From Novosphingobium sediminicola (GTDB lineage: Bacteria > Pseudomonadota > Alphaproteobacteria > Sphingomonadales > Sphingomonadaceae), in the NCBI RefSeq assembly GCF_014196525.1, contig NZ_JACIDX010000001.1, forward strand, positions 186,001 to 250,000: a stretch of DNA of 64,000 nucleotides, read 5' to 3'. How positions within the stretch are numbered: position 1 is the first letter of the stretch; every line of letters starts with the position of its first letter. Of the stretch, positions 42,884 to 51,707 are shown piece after piece. A program made the translations under genes and the position numbers. A model generated the notes under the pieces. That model did no database searches, was not told the origin of the DNA, and was given only the letters and a program-made list of their open reading frames with translations.

Positions 42884-43737
42884 ACCACCCGTTCCAAAAG
42901 GCGCTCGATAGCCTTGACCGCCCCGGCCTCATCCAGTGTCGGCGCATGGCCGATCCGGGGAATGCTGACCGCGACGGCATCGGGAATGCGCCGCGCCATT
43001 TCGCCCAGCGTTTCGGTGGAGAGCAGATCCGACAATTCCCCGCGCAGCAGCAGCAAGGGCCGCCCCGCCAGCGCCATATAGCCGGGCCACAGATCGACCC
43101 CCGCCTCGCCGCCGGGGCGCTCGAAAGGCTCAGCGATCTTCATGTCGTAATCATAGACGATACGGCCGTTCTGTCCCACGGTCATCACCCGCTTGGCCAT
43201 GGCCAGCCATTGATGCACATCGTAATCGGGGAAGGAAGCGCTCTGCTCCTCCTCCAGCGCGCGGGCGGCATGCATCCATGTGGGAAAACTGCGCCCCTGC
43301 CCCACATAATCGCGGATGCGGGCAAGGCCGGATGGCTCGATCACCGGGCCGATGTCGTTCAGAACCGCCCCTGCAATCCGTTTCGCGTCGATCATCGCCA
43401 ACAGCATCGCCATCAGCCCGCCCAGCGAGGTGCCGACCACGACAAAGCGCTCAATCCGCAATTCATCGAAGAGCGCGTTGATGTCCTGAACATATTGCAG
43501 CGGATTATAAGTGGCGGAATTTTTGGCATATTGCGAATCGCCGCGCCCGCGCATGTCCGGGCAGATCACCCGCCATTGCCCCGCGATGCGCCCCGCCAGC
43601 CCTTCAAAATCGCGCGCATTGCGCGTCAGGCCCGGCAGACAGACCACCACCGGGCGATCCTCGGGTCCGGCGTAATCTCGATAGTGCAAACGCAGCCCAT
43701 CCGGGCTTTGCCAGAATTGATCGGTAAAACTGTTCAT
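42880..43737 (-). CDS. Alpha/beta-hydrolase
   Basis: A 285-residue alpha/beta-hydrolase with the oxyanion segment CLPGLTRNARDFE, the nucleophile Ser104 in GTSLGG, the DMRGRGDS strand and a C-terminal His in RIGHAPTLDE. It most resembles small esterases or haloperoxidase-like hydrolases; the substrate is not inferable. It has no signal peptide. It is coupled (ATGA) to the glycosyltransferase, so possibly acts on a metabolite of that pathway. Confidence 0.85.
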   Translation of the reverse strand: MNSFTDQFWQSPDGLRLHYRDYAGPEDRPVVVCLPGLTRNARDFEGLAGRIAGQWRVICPDMRGRGDSQYAKNSATYNPLQYVQDINALFDELRIERFVVVGTSLGGLMAMLLAMIDAKRIAGAVLNDIGPVIEPSGLARIRDYVGQGRSFPTWMHAARALEEEQSASFPDYDVHQWLAMAKRVMTVGQNGRIVYDYDMKIAEPFERPGGEAGVDLWPGYMALAGRPLLLLRGELSDLLSTETLGEMARRIPDAVAVSIPRIGHAPTLDEAGAVKAIERLLERVV

Positions 43738-43817
43738 GGCCTTGCGGGCGCTTCCTTATCGCAATTTTGCGCAGGCATGGCTTGCGCCCCGCCGCTTGTG
43801 CGCCCACTTATTGCCCC

Positions 43818-45257
43818 ATGCGCCATGAACCGCAAGCGAATGCCTACGCCCCCGATCCGCAAATCCTCAGTCTGGCCTCATGGCTGGGCGATCCGGTTGC
43901 GCCCGTTGACTTTCCCGAGGCGCGTCTGCGCTGGCGCAACGACCGCTGGGCGCGGGGCGTGGGGCTCGATGGGCTGGACGATGCGGGATGGGTTGCCCAT
44001 TTCGGACGGTTCGCGCCTTTGGAAGGCAATTTGCCCCAGCCTCTGGCGCTGCGCTATCATGGCCACCAGTTTGGCGTGTATAATCCGGAACTTGGCGATG
44101 GGCGCGGGTTTCTGTTCGCCCAGTTGCGTGATGACGCCGGACGCCTGATCGATCTGGGCACCAAGGGTTCAGGGCAGACGCCATGGAGCCGTCAGGGCGA
44201 TGGCCGTCTGACGCTGAAAGGTGCGGTGCGCGAGATTTTGGCGACCGAGATGCTGGAGGCTTTGGGCGCGAATACCTCCAAGACGTTCAGCGTGGTGGAA
44301 ACCGGCGAGGCGCTGTGGCGCGGCGATGAACCCTCGCCCACACGCTCGGCGGTGTTGGTACGGATGAGCCATGGCCATATCCGCATCGGCACGTTCCAAC
44401 GCCTGCTGGTGCTGGAGGAGGCCGAGCATATGGCCGAACTGGTCGATTATGCGCTGGCGCAATTCCCCGGCCCGCTGCCGCCCGCCGATGCGCCGGGCCG
44501 CGATCAACCCGCGATCATCCTGCTGCATCAGGTGGTCGAGCGGCTTGCCGATATGGCCGCTTCCTATGTCGCCTCGGGCTTTGTCCATGGCGTGCTGAAC
44601 ACCGACAATATGAACATTTCGGGCGAAAGTTTCGACTATGGCCCGTGGCGATGGCTGCCGCGCTGGGATGCCGATTTTACCGCTGCCTATTTCGACCATG
44701 CGGGCCGCTATCGCTTTGGCAAACAGGCCGAGGCGATCAAGTGGAATTGCGGACAGTTGGCGGTGTCGCTGCGCCTGCTGGCGGAGGATACCGCGCCGCT
44801 GATCGCCGCGCTTGATCGGTTTGACGGCTTGTATCAGGCGGCGCTGGCGCGGCGGGTGCTGTGGCGGATCGGGCTGCAACCGCTGGGCGATGAACAGGAC
44901 GGCGCGCTGCTGGCGGCGGCGGGCGCGCATATGCGCGAAGAGCAGATGTCGCCCGATGCTTTCTTCCACCTGTTCCGCGGTGCGCCGGACGAGGCCGTGT
45001 CGCTGCTGCGCGAAGGGTCGCCGCTGCGCGGGGTGCTGGGCGATTATACGCCCGTTGCCGACGCCCGTGCGCATCCCGCATGGCAGGCCCCCGCCCCTGA
45101 CAACCACATCGAAACCGTCGAGGCCCTCTGGCTCGCCATCGACCGCGATGATGACTGGGGCCCGCTCCATCGCCACATCGTGGCCATACGGGCGCTGGGC
45201 GATGCGTTGGGCGAACCACCCATCCCTGCAGGACATGTTTCCGCATCAATGACTTAA
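43818..45257 (+). CDS. selO: Protein adenylyltransferase SelO (YdiU)
   Basis: A 479-residue pseudokinase-fold enzyme that transfers AMP from ATP onto Ser, Thr or Tyr of proteins and is linked to redox stress. Diagnostic parts are LRYHGHQFGVYNPELGDGRG, TKGSGQTPWSRQGDGRLTLK with the nucleotide-binding Lys, and VLNTDNMNISGESFDYGPW with the metal-binding Asn and Asp. Length matches the family. ATG at 43818 (MRHEPQ) is used. E. coli SelO has a C-terminal selenocysteine or Cys; here the tail ends SASMT without one. Confidence 0.93.
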   Translation: MRHEPQANAYAPDPQILSLASWLGDPVAPVDFPEARLRWRNDRWARGVGLDGLDDAGWVAHFGRFAPLEGNLPQPLALRYHGHQFGVYNPELGDGRGFLFAQLRDDAGRLIDLGTKGSGQTPWSRQGDGRLTLKGAVREILATEMLEALGANTSKTFSVVETGEALWRGDEPSPTRSAVLVRMSHGHIRIGTFQRLLVLEEAEHMAELVDYALAQFPGPLPPADAPGRDQPAIILLHQVVERLADMAASYVASGFVHGVLNTDNMNISGESFDYGPWRWLPRWDADFTAAYFDHAGRYRFGKQAEAIKWNCGQLAVSLRLLAEDTAPLIAALDRFDGLYQAALARRVLWRIGLQPLGDEQDGALLAAAGAHMREEQMSPDAFFHLFRGAPDEAVSLLREGSPLRGVLGDYTPVADARAHPAWQAPAPDNHIETVEALWLAIDRDDDWGPLHRHIVAIRALGDALGEPPIPAGHVSASMT

Positions 45258-45297
45258 GCGACAGCGGAGCCGATAGACGGAAGGGGGCATTAAGAAT

Positions 45298-45328
45298 TTG
45301 CCAACCTAGATTGGTTTAGACTTGGCAA
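45298..45328. promoter_or_regulatory. Inverted repeat upstream of the aldehyde-dehydrogenase homologue
   Basis: TTGCCAA (45298-45304) and TTGGCAA (45322-45328) form a perfect 7-bp inverted repeat with a 17-nt spacer, which holds a nested AACC/GGTT. It lies 44 nt before the ALDH start in the 115-nt gap after selO. It could be an operator; too T-poor for a terminator. Confidence 0.35.
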
Positions 45329-45372
45329 TCGTGGCGCCCCAACGCCGCCTGCCCCCTTTCGGATAAGCCATC

Positions 45373-46824
45373 TTGTCAGCCATCGCCCTTGCCAACTTGC
45401 CCGATGACACACCCGATCCCGTGACCTCGCGCGATCCGGCCACCGGCGCGGTGCTGATGCAGACCTATCCCACCGATCTGGAAGCCCAGATCGCCACCGC
45501 GCGGATCGCCTATACCGGCTGGGCCTGTCAGCCGCTGTCGGCGCGGGTCGATGCGGTGCGCCGCCTGACCGGTGCGCTGCGCCAGCGGTCGCAGGAATTT
45601 GCCGAGGCCATTGCGCGCGACACCGGTCGGCCGATGTGGGATTGCTTTGCCGAGGTCGAGGCCGCGCTGGCCCGCGTCGATGGCTGCGTGCGCGCCTATG
45701 CCGACCGCTGCGCCCACCGGCGGCATGAAGGCGGGGCCAATGGCGCAGTGGCCGTGCGGCACAAGCCGATGGGCGTGCTGGCCGTCATCACCACTTTCTG
45801 TCAGCCGATGCTGACCCCGCTCTCGCATATCGCTCCGGCGATTCTGGCCGGCAATGCGGTTATCTTCAAACCCTCCAGCCGTGCCTTGCCCACTGCTTTG
45901 CTGATCGAGGATTGCATCAAGCGCGCCGGGCTTGCCGCCAATATCGTCCAGATCGCCGTGGCGCAGGGCGAGGCCGCGATGGATCTGGCGGCGCATGATG
46001 GCGTCGATGGCGTGTTCTTTTCCGGCTCGACTCAGGTGGGGCAAAATCTGGCGCGGCGGATTGCCGGTCGCCCGGGCAAGCTGCTCTCGCTGGAGATGGG
46101 CGGCAACAATGCCATCGTCGTCTGGGATACGCCCCAGATCGAGGATGCCGCGATGCTGGTTGTACAATCGGCCTTCACCGCCTCGGGCCAGCGGGCCACC
46201 TGCGCGCGCCGCCTGATCGTGCGCGAGACGATGGCCGAACCTCTGCTGGCAGCGGTCAAGCGTCTGGCCGACCGGATCGTCTGCGGCGCGCCCAACGACG
46301 AAACCACGCCCTTTATGGGGCCGCTCATCGACAATCGCGTGGCCGATGGGCTGGTGCAGAGCTTCATCTGGCTGATGTCGCGCGGGGGGCGGCCAATCAA
46401 GCATATGGCCCGCCTCGATCCCCAGCACCCCTTTATCAGCCCGGCGATCATCGATGTTACCGACATGCGCGAGCGGCCCGATGTCGAATTGTTCGGTCCA
46501 CTGCTGCAGGTCATCCGCGTGCCCGATTTCGACGCGGCGATCACCCAGGCCAATGCCACGCGCTATGGGCTGGTCTCGGCGCTGATCGGGGGGACGCAGG
46601 AGGAATATAACCGCTTCTGGGCCAATGTGCGCACGGGCCTGACCCATTGGAACCGGGCGACAATCACCGAATTGCCCGGCGTGCCATCGGGCGGCGTGGG
46701 CCTGTCGGGCAATTTTCGCCCCGGCGGTTATTACGAGGCCGATTCCTGCGCCTATCCGGTCAGCTCGGCCGAAATGAGCCACCCGCGCGCGATGATCGGC
46801 ACCGGCTTTGCCCCCGAAATCTAA
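45373..46824 (+). CDS. AstD-like aldehyde dehydrogenase lacking the catalytic Cys
   Basis: A 483-residue protein with the full ALDH fold: LLAGNxxIFKPS-like strand (AILAGNAVIFKPSSRAL), the NAD-binding GVFFSGSTQVG, and the general-base Glu241 in LEMGGNN. It is closest to succinylglutamate semialdehyde dehydrogenase (AstD) by GQRATCARRL. At the nucleophile position of the GQxC motif there is Ala275 (codon GCC), with the next Cys at 277. The oxyanion Asn normally in PYNFP is replaced by Cys143 in TFCQP. It is therefore probably not an ordinary dehydrogenase. TTG start at 45373 with no clear ribosome-binding site. No other arginine-succinyltransferase-pathway genes are nearby. Confidence 0.8.
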   Translation: MSAIALANLPDDTPDPVTSRDPATGAVLMQTYPTDLEAQIATARIAYTGWACQPLSARVDAVRRLTGALRQRSQEFAEAIARDTGRPMWDCFAEVEAALARVDGCVRAYADRCAHRRHEGGANGAVAVRHKPMGVLAVITTFCQPMLTPLSHIAPAILAGNAVIFKPSSRALPTALLIEDCIKRAGLAANIVQIAVAQGEAAMDLAAHDGVDGVFFSGSTQVGQNLARRIAGRPGKLLSLEMGGNNAIVVWDTPQIEDAAMLVVQSAFTASGQRATCARRLIVRETMAEPLLAAVKRLADRIVCGAPNDETTPFMGPLIDNRVADGLVQSFIWLMSRGGRPIKHMARLDPQHPFISPAIIDVTDMRERPDVELFGPLLQVIRVPDFDAAITQANATRYGLVSALIGGTQEEYNRFWANVRTGLTHWNRATITELPGVPSGGVGLSGNFRPGGYYEADSCAYPVSSAEMSHPRAMIGTGFAPEI

Positions 46825-46916
46825 GACCGAAATCTGACATTTGTCTGATTTGATCACCGATTTTGGGATGCGTTGATCCTTTACTTGCGCCATGGAGCAG
46901 GGCGAAAGGATTGAAC

Positions 46917-47795
46917 ATGACGCAGCCCGAGACCCGTAACGATGGCATGCCCTATGCGATTGCCGCCTATCTGATCTGGGGGATGCTGCCGCTTTATCTG
47001 CGACAGGTGCATGATGTGCCGCCGTTCGAATTCGTGGGCTGGCGCACCCTGTTTACCCTGCCCGCCTGCGCGCTGGCGATCATCGTTCTGCGTCAGGGGG
47101 CGGCCTTGCGCGCCGCGCTGAGCGATGGGCGCAAAGTGATGGCGCTGACGGCTTCGGCGCTGCTGATCGGGGCCAACTGGACCACCTATGTGGTCATGAT
47201 CCAGCAAGGGCATATCTTTGCCGCCAGCCTTGGCTATTACATCAACCCGCTGATGAATGTCGTGCTGGGCACGTTCCTGCTGGGCGAGAAGTTGAACCGG
47301 GCGCAATGGGTGGCGGTGGCGCTGGCGGCGGTGGGCGTGGTTATTCTGGCCTCGGGCGCGCCCGAAACGCTGGGGTGGAGCCTTGCGCTGGCGGCGACTT
47401 TCTCGGGCTATGGCCTGGTGCGGAAAAAGGCGCCGGTGGCCGCGCTGCCCGGCCTGTCGATCGAGGCGGGGATTCTGACCCTGCCCGCCGTGGCGATGAT
47501 CGCGCTGGGCCATGGGCCTTTGGGCATCACGCTGGGTCAGGGACAGCCTGCGCATGACGCACTGGTGGCCATGTCGGGAGTGGTCACGGCGGTGCCGCTG
47601 GTGCTGTTTGCCATGGCGGCGCAGAGGATGAATTATTCAATCCTCGGCTTCGTCCAGTTCCTCGCCCCCACGCTGGTGTTCTTTCAGGGCCTGCTGCTGT
47701 TTCAAGAACCGCTGCAATCGGCGCAACTGGCCAGTTTCGTGCTGATCTGGGTCGCGCTGGCGGTGTTCAGTTGGGATATGTGGCGGCGGCGGTAA
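46917..47795 (+). CDS. rarD: RarD/EamA-family transporter
   Basis: A 292-residue inner-membrane permease with about ten hydrophobic helices and the RarD pattern (YLIWGMLPLYLRQVHDVPPFE near the N terminus, GHIFAASLGYYINPLMNV and FLLGEKLNRAQW in the middle). Substrate unknown; the name comes from chloramphenicol-resistance work in Pseudomonas. ATG at 46917 follows AAAGGA. It ends 68 nt before the convergent clpX stop, with a shared terminator between. Confidence 0.88.
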   Translation: MTQPETRNDGMPYAIAAYLIWGMLPLYLRQVHDVPPFEFVGWRTLFTLPACALAIIVLRQGAALRAALSDGRKVMALTASALLIGANWTTYVVMIQQGHIFAASLGYYINPLMNVVLGTFLLGEKLNRAQWVAVALAAVGVVILASGAPETLGWSLALAATFSGYGLVRKKAPVAALPGLSIEAGILTLPAVAMIALGHGPLGITLGQGQPAHDALVAMSGVVTAVPLVLFAMAAQRMNYSILGFVQFLAPTLVFFQGLLLFQEPLQSAQLASFVLIWVALAVFSWDMWRRR

Positions 47796-47802
47796 GGGGT
47801 AA

Positions 47803-47845
47803 ACAAAAGGGGCGGCGGCCATATCGGCCCCGCCCCTCTTCTTTA
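47803..47845. terminator. Bidirectional intrinsic terminator (rarD/clpX)
   Basis: GGGGCGG plus GGCC (47809-47820, with one bulged C) pairs with GGCC plus CCGCCCC (47826-47836) around ATATC. On the plus strand TCTTCTTTAT follows; on the minus strand CTTTTGTTT follows. It can serve both convergent genes. Confidence 0.85.
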
Positions 47846-47863
47846 TCGTCGGTCAGCCTGAGA

Positions 47864-49120
47864 TCAGGCCGCCTCTTCCTTGCCCTTCAGGACGCGGACA
47901 GGTTCCTTGCGGCCTTCGACCACATCCTTGTCCACCACCACTTCGGCAATGTCATTCTCGGTCGGCAGGTCGAACATCGTGTCGAGCAGCAGCCCTTCGA
48001 CGATCGAACGCAGGCCCCGCGCGCCGGTCTTACGCTCGATGGCCTTCTTGGCGATGGCTTCGAGAGCATCGTCGGTGAAGGTCAGCTTCACGTTCTCCAG
48101 ATCGAACAGCTTGGCATATTGCTTGATCAGCGCATTCTTCGGCTCGCGCAGGATCTGCACCAGCGCGGGAATGTCGAGATCGTTGAGCGTAGCGATCACC
48201 GGCAGACGGCCGATGAATTCGGGGATCAGACCGAACTTCTGCAGATCTTCCGGCTCAGCCTTCTGAAGCAGTTCGCCCACCTTGCGCTTTTCCGGATCGG
48301 CGACATGCGCGCCAAACCCGATCGAACGCTTTTGCAGACGGTCAGCAATGATCTTTTCCAGACCAGCAAAGGCGCCGCCACAGATGAACAGGATGTTCGT
48401 CGTGTCCACCTGCAGGAATTCCTGCTGGGGATGCTTGCGCCCACCCTGAGGCGGAACGGAGGCGGTGGTGCCTTCCATCAGCTTGAGCAGAGCCTGCTGA
48501 ACACCCTCGCCCGACACGTCGCGCGTGATCGAGGGGTTTTCGGCCTTGCGGCTGATCTTGTCGATTTCGTCGATATAGACGATGCCCTGCTGCGCCTTTT
48601 CGACATTATAGTCGCTAGCCTGCAGCAGCTTGAGAATGATGTTCTCCACGTCTTCGCCCACATAACCGGCTTCGGTCAGCGTCGTGGCGTCGGCCATGGT
48701 GAAAGGCACGTCGAACGTCTTGGCCAGCGTCTGGGCCAGCAGCGTCTTGCCAGAACCGGTGGGGCCCACCAACAGGATGTTCGACTTGGACAGCTCAACA
48801 TCGCCGCCCTTGCCGCTGTGCTTCAGACGCTTGTAATGGTTATGCACCGCCACCGACAGCACGCGCTTGGCACGGTCCTGGCCGATCACATAATCGTTGA
48901 GCGTCTCGAAAATCTCGCGCGGGCTGACCACGCCGCCATCGCGCTTGCCTGCGATGCCGCCCTTGGTTTCCTCGCGGATGATATCATTGCACAGTTCGAC
49001 GCACTCATCGCAGATGAACACGGTCGGGCCCGCGATCAGCTTGCGCACCTCATGCTGGCTCTTGCCACAAAAGCTGCAGTACAGGGTGCTCTTGGCGTCG
49101 GATCCGCTCAGTTTCGTCAT
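47864..49120 (-). CDS. clpX: ATP-dependent Clp protease ATPase subunit ClpX
   Basis: A AAA+ unfoldase that feeds ClpP. The 418-residue protein has an N-terminal zinc-binding domain (CSFCGKS and CDECVELC), Walker A GPTGSGKT, the pore loop GYVGEDVEN, Walker B VYIDEIDK and [24 protein letters not shown] followed by AGLE downstream. ATG at 49120 is preferred over a TTG at 49132. It follows clpP by 127 nt, the usual clpP-clpX order, and probably shares its transcript. Confidence 0.97.
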   Translation of the reverse strand: MTKLSGSDAKSTLYCSFCGKSQHEVRKLIAGPTVFICDECVELCNDIIREETKGGIAGKRDGGVVSPREIFETLNDYVIGQDRAKRVLSVAVHNHYKRLKHSGKGGDVELSKSNILLVGPTGSGKTLLAQTLAKTFDVPFTMADATTLTEAGYVGEDVENIILKLLQASDYNVEKAQQGIVYIDEIDKISRKAENPSITRDVSGEGVQQALLKLMEGTTASVPPQGGRKHPQQEFLQVDTTNILFICGGAFAGLEKIIADRLQKRSIGFGAHVADPEKRKVGELLQKAEPEDLQKFGLIPEFIGRLPVIATLNDLDIPALVQILREPKNALIKQYAKLFDLENVKLTFTDDALEAIAKKAIERKTGARGLRSIVEGLLLDTMFDLPTENDIAEVVVDKDVVEGRKEPVRVLKGKEEAA

Positions 49121-49247
49121 GCTTTTTCCCAAATGGCCCGCGTGGAGCCTGACAACAATGCCAACCTAGCCACGCGAGCGCCAAATTCAATACCCCCGAT
49201 GGGCACCATCCCAAGCTGAAACAGTGTCACCATCGCGGGTTTCATCA

Positions 49248-49913
49248 TCAGGCCGTTGCGCCATCCGCATCGGGGCGACGCTCAAACACCTTGTCAATCA
49301 AACCAAACTTGAGCGCTTCATCAGCCTCAAGGAAGGTATCGCGATCCATGGCGGCCTCGATCTCTTCAAGGCTCTTACCCGTGAACTTCACGTAAAGATT
49401 GTTCATCCGGGCGCGGATGCGCAGGATTTCGCGGGCCTGAATCTCGATATCCGATGCCATGCCCTGCGCGCCGCCGCTGGGCTGGTGGATCATGATGCGC
49501 GCGTTGGGCAGAGCGATTCGCTGCCCCGGTTCGCCTGCAGCCAGCAGGAAGCTGCCCATCGAGCAGGCCTGACCGATGCACACGGTCGAGACCTTGGGCT
49601 TGATATACTGCATCGTGTCATAGATCGACAGGCCCGCCGTCACCACGCCGCCGGGCGAGTTGATATACATGCTGATGTCCTTGCTCGGGTTTTCCGATTC
49701 GAGGAACAAAAGCTGGGCCACGATCACGCTGGCCATGTGATCTTCGATCTGGCCGGTGACGAAAATGATGCGCTCGCGCAGCAGGCGCGAATAGATGTCA
49801 AAGCTGCGCTCGCCCCGGCTGGATTGCTCCACCACCACCGGGATCAACGCGCCGGTCACGGGATCAACACTGAATTTGCCCTGAGCATCGTTGCGTCCGA
49901 ACAGATCGATCAT
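49248..49913 (-). CDS. clpP: ATP-dependent Clp protease proteolytic subunit
   Basis: The serine peptidase barrel of ClpXP. The 221-residue protein has the catalytic Ser in [14 protein letters not shown], His in [11 protein letters not shown] and the downstream Asp. The N-terminal MIDLFGRND extension is common in sphingomonads. ATG at 49913 follows AGAGGAAA. The tig gene, often next to clpP, is 1.8 kb away on the same strand, with the carotenoid-oxygenase-family gene inserted between them. Confidence 0.96.
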   Translation of the reverse strand: MIDLFGRNDAQGKFSVDPVTGALIPVVVEQSSRGERSFDIYSRLLRERIIFVTGQIEDHMASVIVAQLLFLESENPSKDISMYINSPGGVVTAGLSIYDTMQYIKPKVSTVCIGQACSMGSFLLAAGEPGQRIALPNARIMIHQPSGGAQGMASDIEIQAREILRIRARMNNLYVKFTGKSLEEIEAAMDRDTFLEADEALKFGLIDKVFERRPDADGATA

Positions 49914-50085
49914 GAAATTTCCTCTTTGTCTGCCACGCCTATGTCGCGTCTCGCGCCGCAATGTTCAAGTGGCTTAACCCCACCCTGAACGATCAGGGAC
50001 TGCTTTTGGGTTAATCTTCTCCCCCCGGCATGGCCTGTAATGGACAATTATGCCGGTCATTTTTGCCATTTGCCCTAGATGAGGT

Positions 50086-50120
50086 TTGACCCGATGGTCG
50101 GATATTATATGTATAACATA
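50086..50120 (+). promoter_or_regulatory. Putative promoter with palindromic operator of the lignostilbene-dioxygenase-type gene
   Basis: A TTGACC -35 box (50086-50091) is followed after 16 nt by TATGTA (50108-50113). The -10 region lies inside the perfect palindrome TATGT-ATA-ACATA (50108-50120). The location 42-75 nt before the start codon, and the A/T richness in an otherwise GC-rich region, suggest a regulated promoter bound by a repressor. The regulator is not identified. Confidence 0.55.
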
Positions 50121-50161
50121 CAAAATGCCGTCACGAACGGTCCGAACCGGAGAGGAAAAAC

Positions 50162-51634
50162 ATGGCCCATTTCCCCGACACCCGCAGCTTTACCGGCATT
50201 TTGCGGCCGGTCCGGCTGGAATGCGACATTCTGGACATGGAAATCGAGGGCGAAATCCCGGAATCGATGAACGGCACGTTTCACCGCGTACATCCCGATT
50301 CGCAATTTCCCCCGAAATTTGCTGACGACCAGTTTTTCAACGGCGACGGCATGGTCAGCCTGTTCCGTTTTCGCGGCGGCAAGGTCGATTTCAAACAGCG
50401 CTTTGCCCATACCGACAAGTTCAAACTGGAGCGCGCCGCGGGCCGCGCCCTGTTCGGCGCCTATCGCAACCCGCTGACCGATGACGATGAGGTCAAGGGC
50501 CAGATCCGCTCGACCACCAACACCAATGTCATGGTCCACGCGGGCAAACTCCTTGCAATGAAGGAAGATGGCCCGGCCCTTGTCATGGACCCGCTTAGCC
50601 TTGAGACCGAAGGCTTCACCTTCTTCGACGGCAAGCTGAAGAACCAGACCTTTTCCGCCCATGGCAAGATCGACCCGGTCGCCGGCAATTTCTGCAATTT
50701 CGGCTATGCCGCCACGGGATTGCTGACGCGCGACTGCTCGTTTTTCGAAATCGATCCGCAGGGTAACGTCCTCTACGAGACCTTCTTCGAGGCGCCCTAT
50801 TATTGCATGATGCACGATTATGCGATCACCGAGCATTACGCCGTGTTCCATATCGTACCCTCGACCAGCAATTGGGACCGGTTGAAAGCGGGCCTGCCGC
50901 ATTTCGGCTTTGACACCACGCTGCCGGTTTACCTTGGCATCCTGCCGCGCGGGCCGGGCGTGACAGGCAAGGACATCCGCTGGTTCAAGGCGCCCAAGAC
51001 GATCTTTGCCAGCCATGTGATGAACGCTTTTGAGGATGGCACGAAGATCCATTTCGACACGCCCGAAGCGGTCGGCAATTGCTTCCCCTTCTTCCCCGAC
51101 ATCCATGGCGCGCCGTTTGACCCGATGGCCGCCCGCCCCTTCCTGACGCGCTGGACGGTCGACCTGGCGTCAAAGTCGGATGAATTCCTCAAGGTCGAGC
51201 AACTCTCGAACTGGATCGACGAATTCCCCCGCATCGACGAACGCTATGTCGGTCAGCCCTACCGCCACGGCTATATGCTGGTGATGGACCCGGAAATGCC
51301 GGTGGACTTTCCCGGCGCGCGCGCCTCTGGCTTCCGCATGAACCGCATCGGCCATATCGACCACGCCACTGGCGCGCAGGACAGCTGGTGGGCCGGGCCG
51401 CATTGCATGATTCAAGAACCCTGCTTCGTCCCGCGCAGCCCCGATTCCCCGGAAGGCGATGGCTGGATCATCGCCGTGGTCGACAATCTGGTGACCAATT
51501 ATTCCGATCTGGTGGTGCTGGACGCGCAAAGGCTGGAGGATGGGCCGGTGGGTCGCGCCAAGCTGCCCTTCCGCCTGAAATCGGGCCTGCACGGCAATTG
51601 GTGCGATGATCGCAAATATGCCACTTTTGCCTGA
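50162..51634 (+). CDS. Carotenoid-oxygenase-family enzyme, probable lignostilbene alpha,beta-dioxygenase
   Basis: A non-haem iron enzyme that cleaves an alkene to two aldehydes with O2. The 490-residue seven-bladed propeller has the four iron-binding His at 167 (SAHGK), 218 (MMHDYAI), 285 ([11 protein letters not shown]) and 477 (LHGNW). Residues Phe59, Tyr101 and Lys134 occur at the same numbers reported for stilbene-cleaving relatives (NOV1 and LsdA), where Tyr and Lys hold the substrate phenol. It therefore probably cleaves phenolic stilbenes from lignin or plants rather than carotenoids. ATG at 50162 follows GAGAGGA. It is monocistronic, with its own promoter and terminator. Confidence 0.88.
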   Translation: MAHFPDTRSFTGILRPVRLECDILDMEIEGEIPESMNGTFHRVHPDSQFPPKFADDQFFNGDGMVSLFRFRGGKVDFKQRFAHTDKFKLERAAGRALFGAYRNPLTDDDEVKGQIRSTTNTNVMVHAGKLLAMKEDGPALVMDPLSLETEGFTFFDGKLKNQTFSAHGKIDPVAGNFCNFGYAATGLLTRDCSFFEIDPQGNVLYETFFEAPYYCMMHDYAITEHYAVFHIVPSTSNWDRLKAGLPHFGFDTTLPVYLGILPRGPGVTGKDIRWFKAPKTIFASHVMNAFEDGTKIHFDTPEAVGNCFPFFPDIHGAPFDPMAARPFLTRWTVDLASKSDEFLKVEQLSNWIDEFPRIDERYVGQPYRHGYMLVMDPEMPVDFPGARASGFRMNRIGHIDHATGAQDSWWAGPHCMIQEPCFVPRSPDSPEGDGWIIAVVDNLVTNYSDLVVLDAQRLEDGPVGRAKLPFRLKSGLHGNWCDDRKYATFA

Positions 51635-51646
51635 GGCGTAAACGAG

Positions 51647-51688
51647 AAAGGCCCGCCTCCCCGATCAGGGAGGCGGGCCTTTTCTTTA
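51647..51688. terminator. Bidirectional intrinsic terminator (dioxygenase/tig)
   Basis: GGCCCGCCTCCC (51650-51661) pairs perfectly with GGGAGGCGGGCC (51668-51679) around CGATCA. The plus strand continues TTTTCTTT. The minus strand continues CTTTCTCG, less T-rich. It lies between the convergent stops at 51634 and 51708. Confidence 0.9.
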
Positions 51689-51707
51689 GCCCGTCGGGGC
51701 CAGCCGC

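Noticed and set aside
45373..46824. Sequencing error or frameshift explaining the missing ALDH catalytic Cys
   Set aside because: The frame is intact through the motif (flanking G-Q-R and T-C-A-R-R are in register), and a second independent active-site residue (the Asn) is also replaced.
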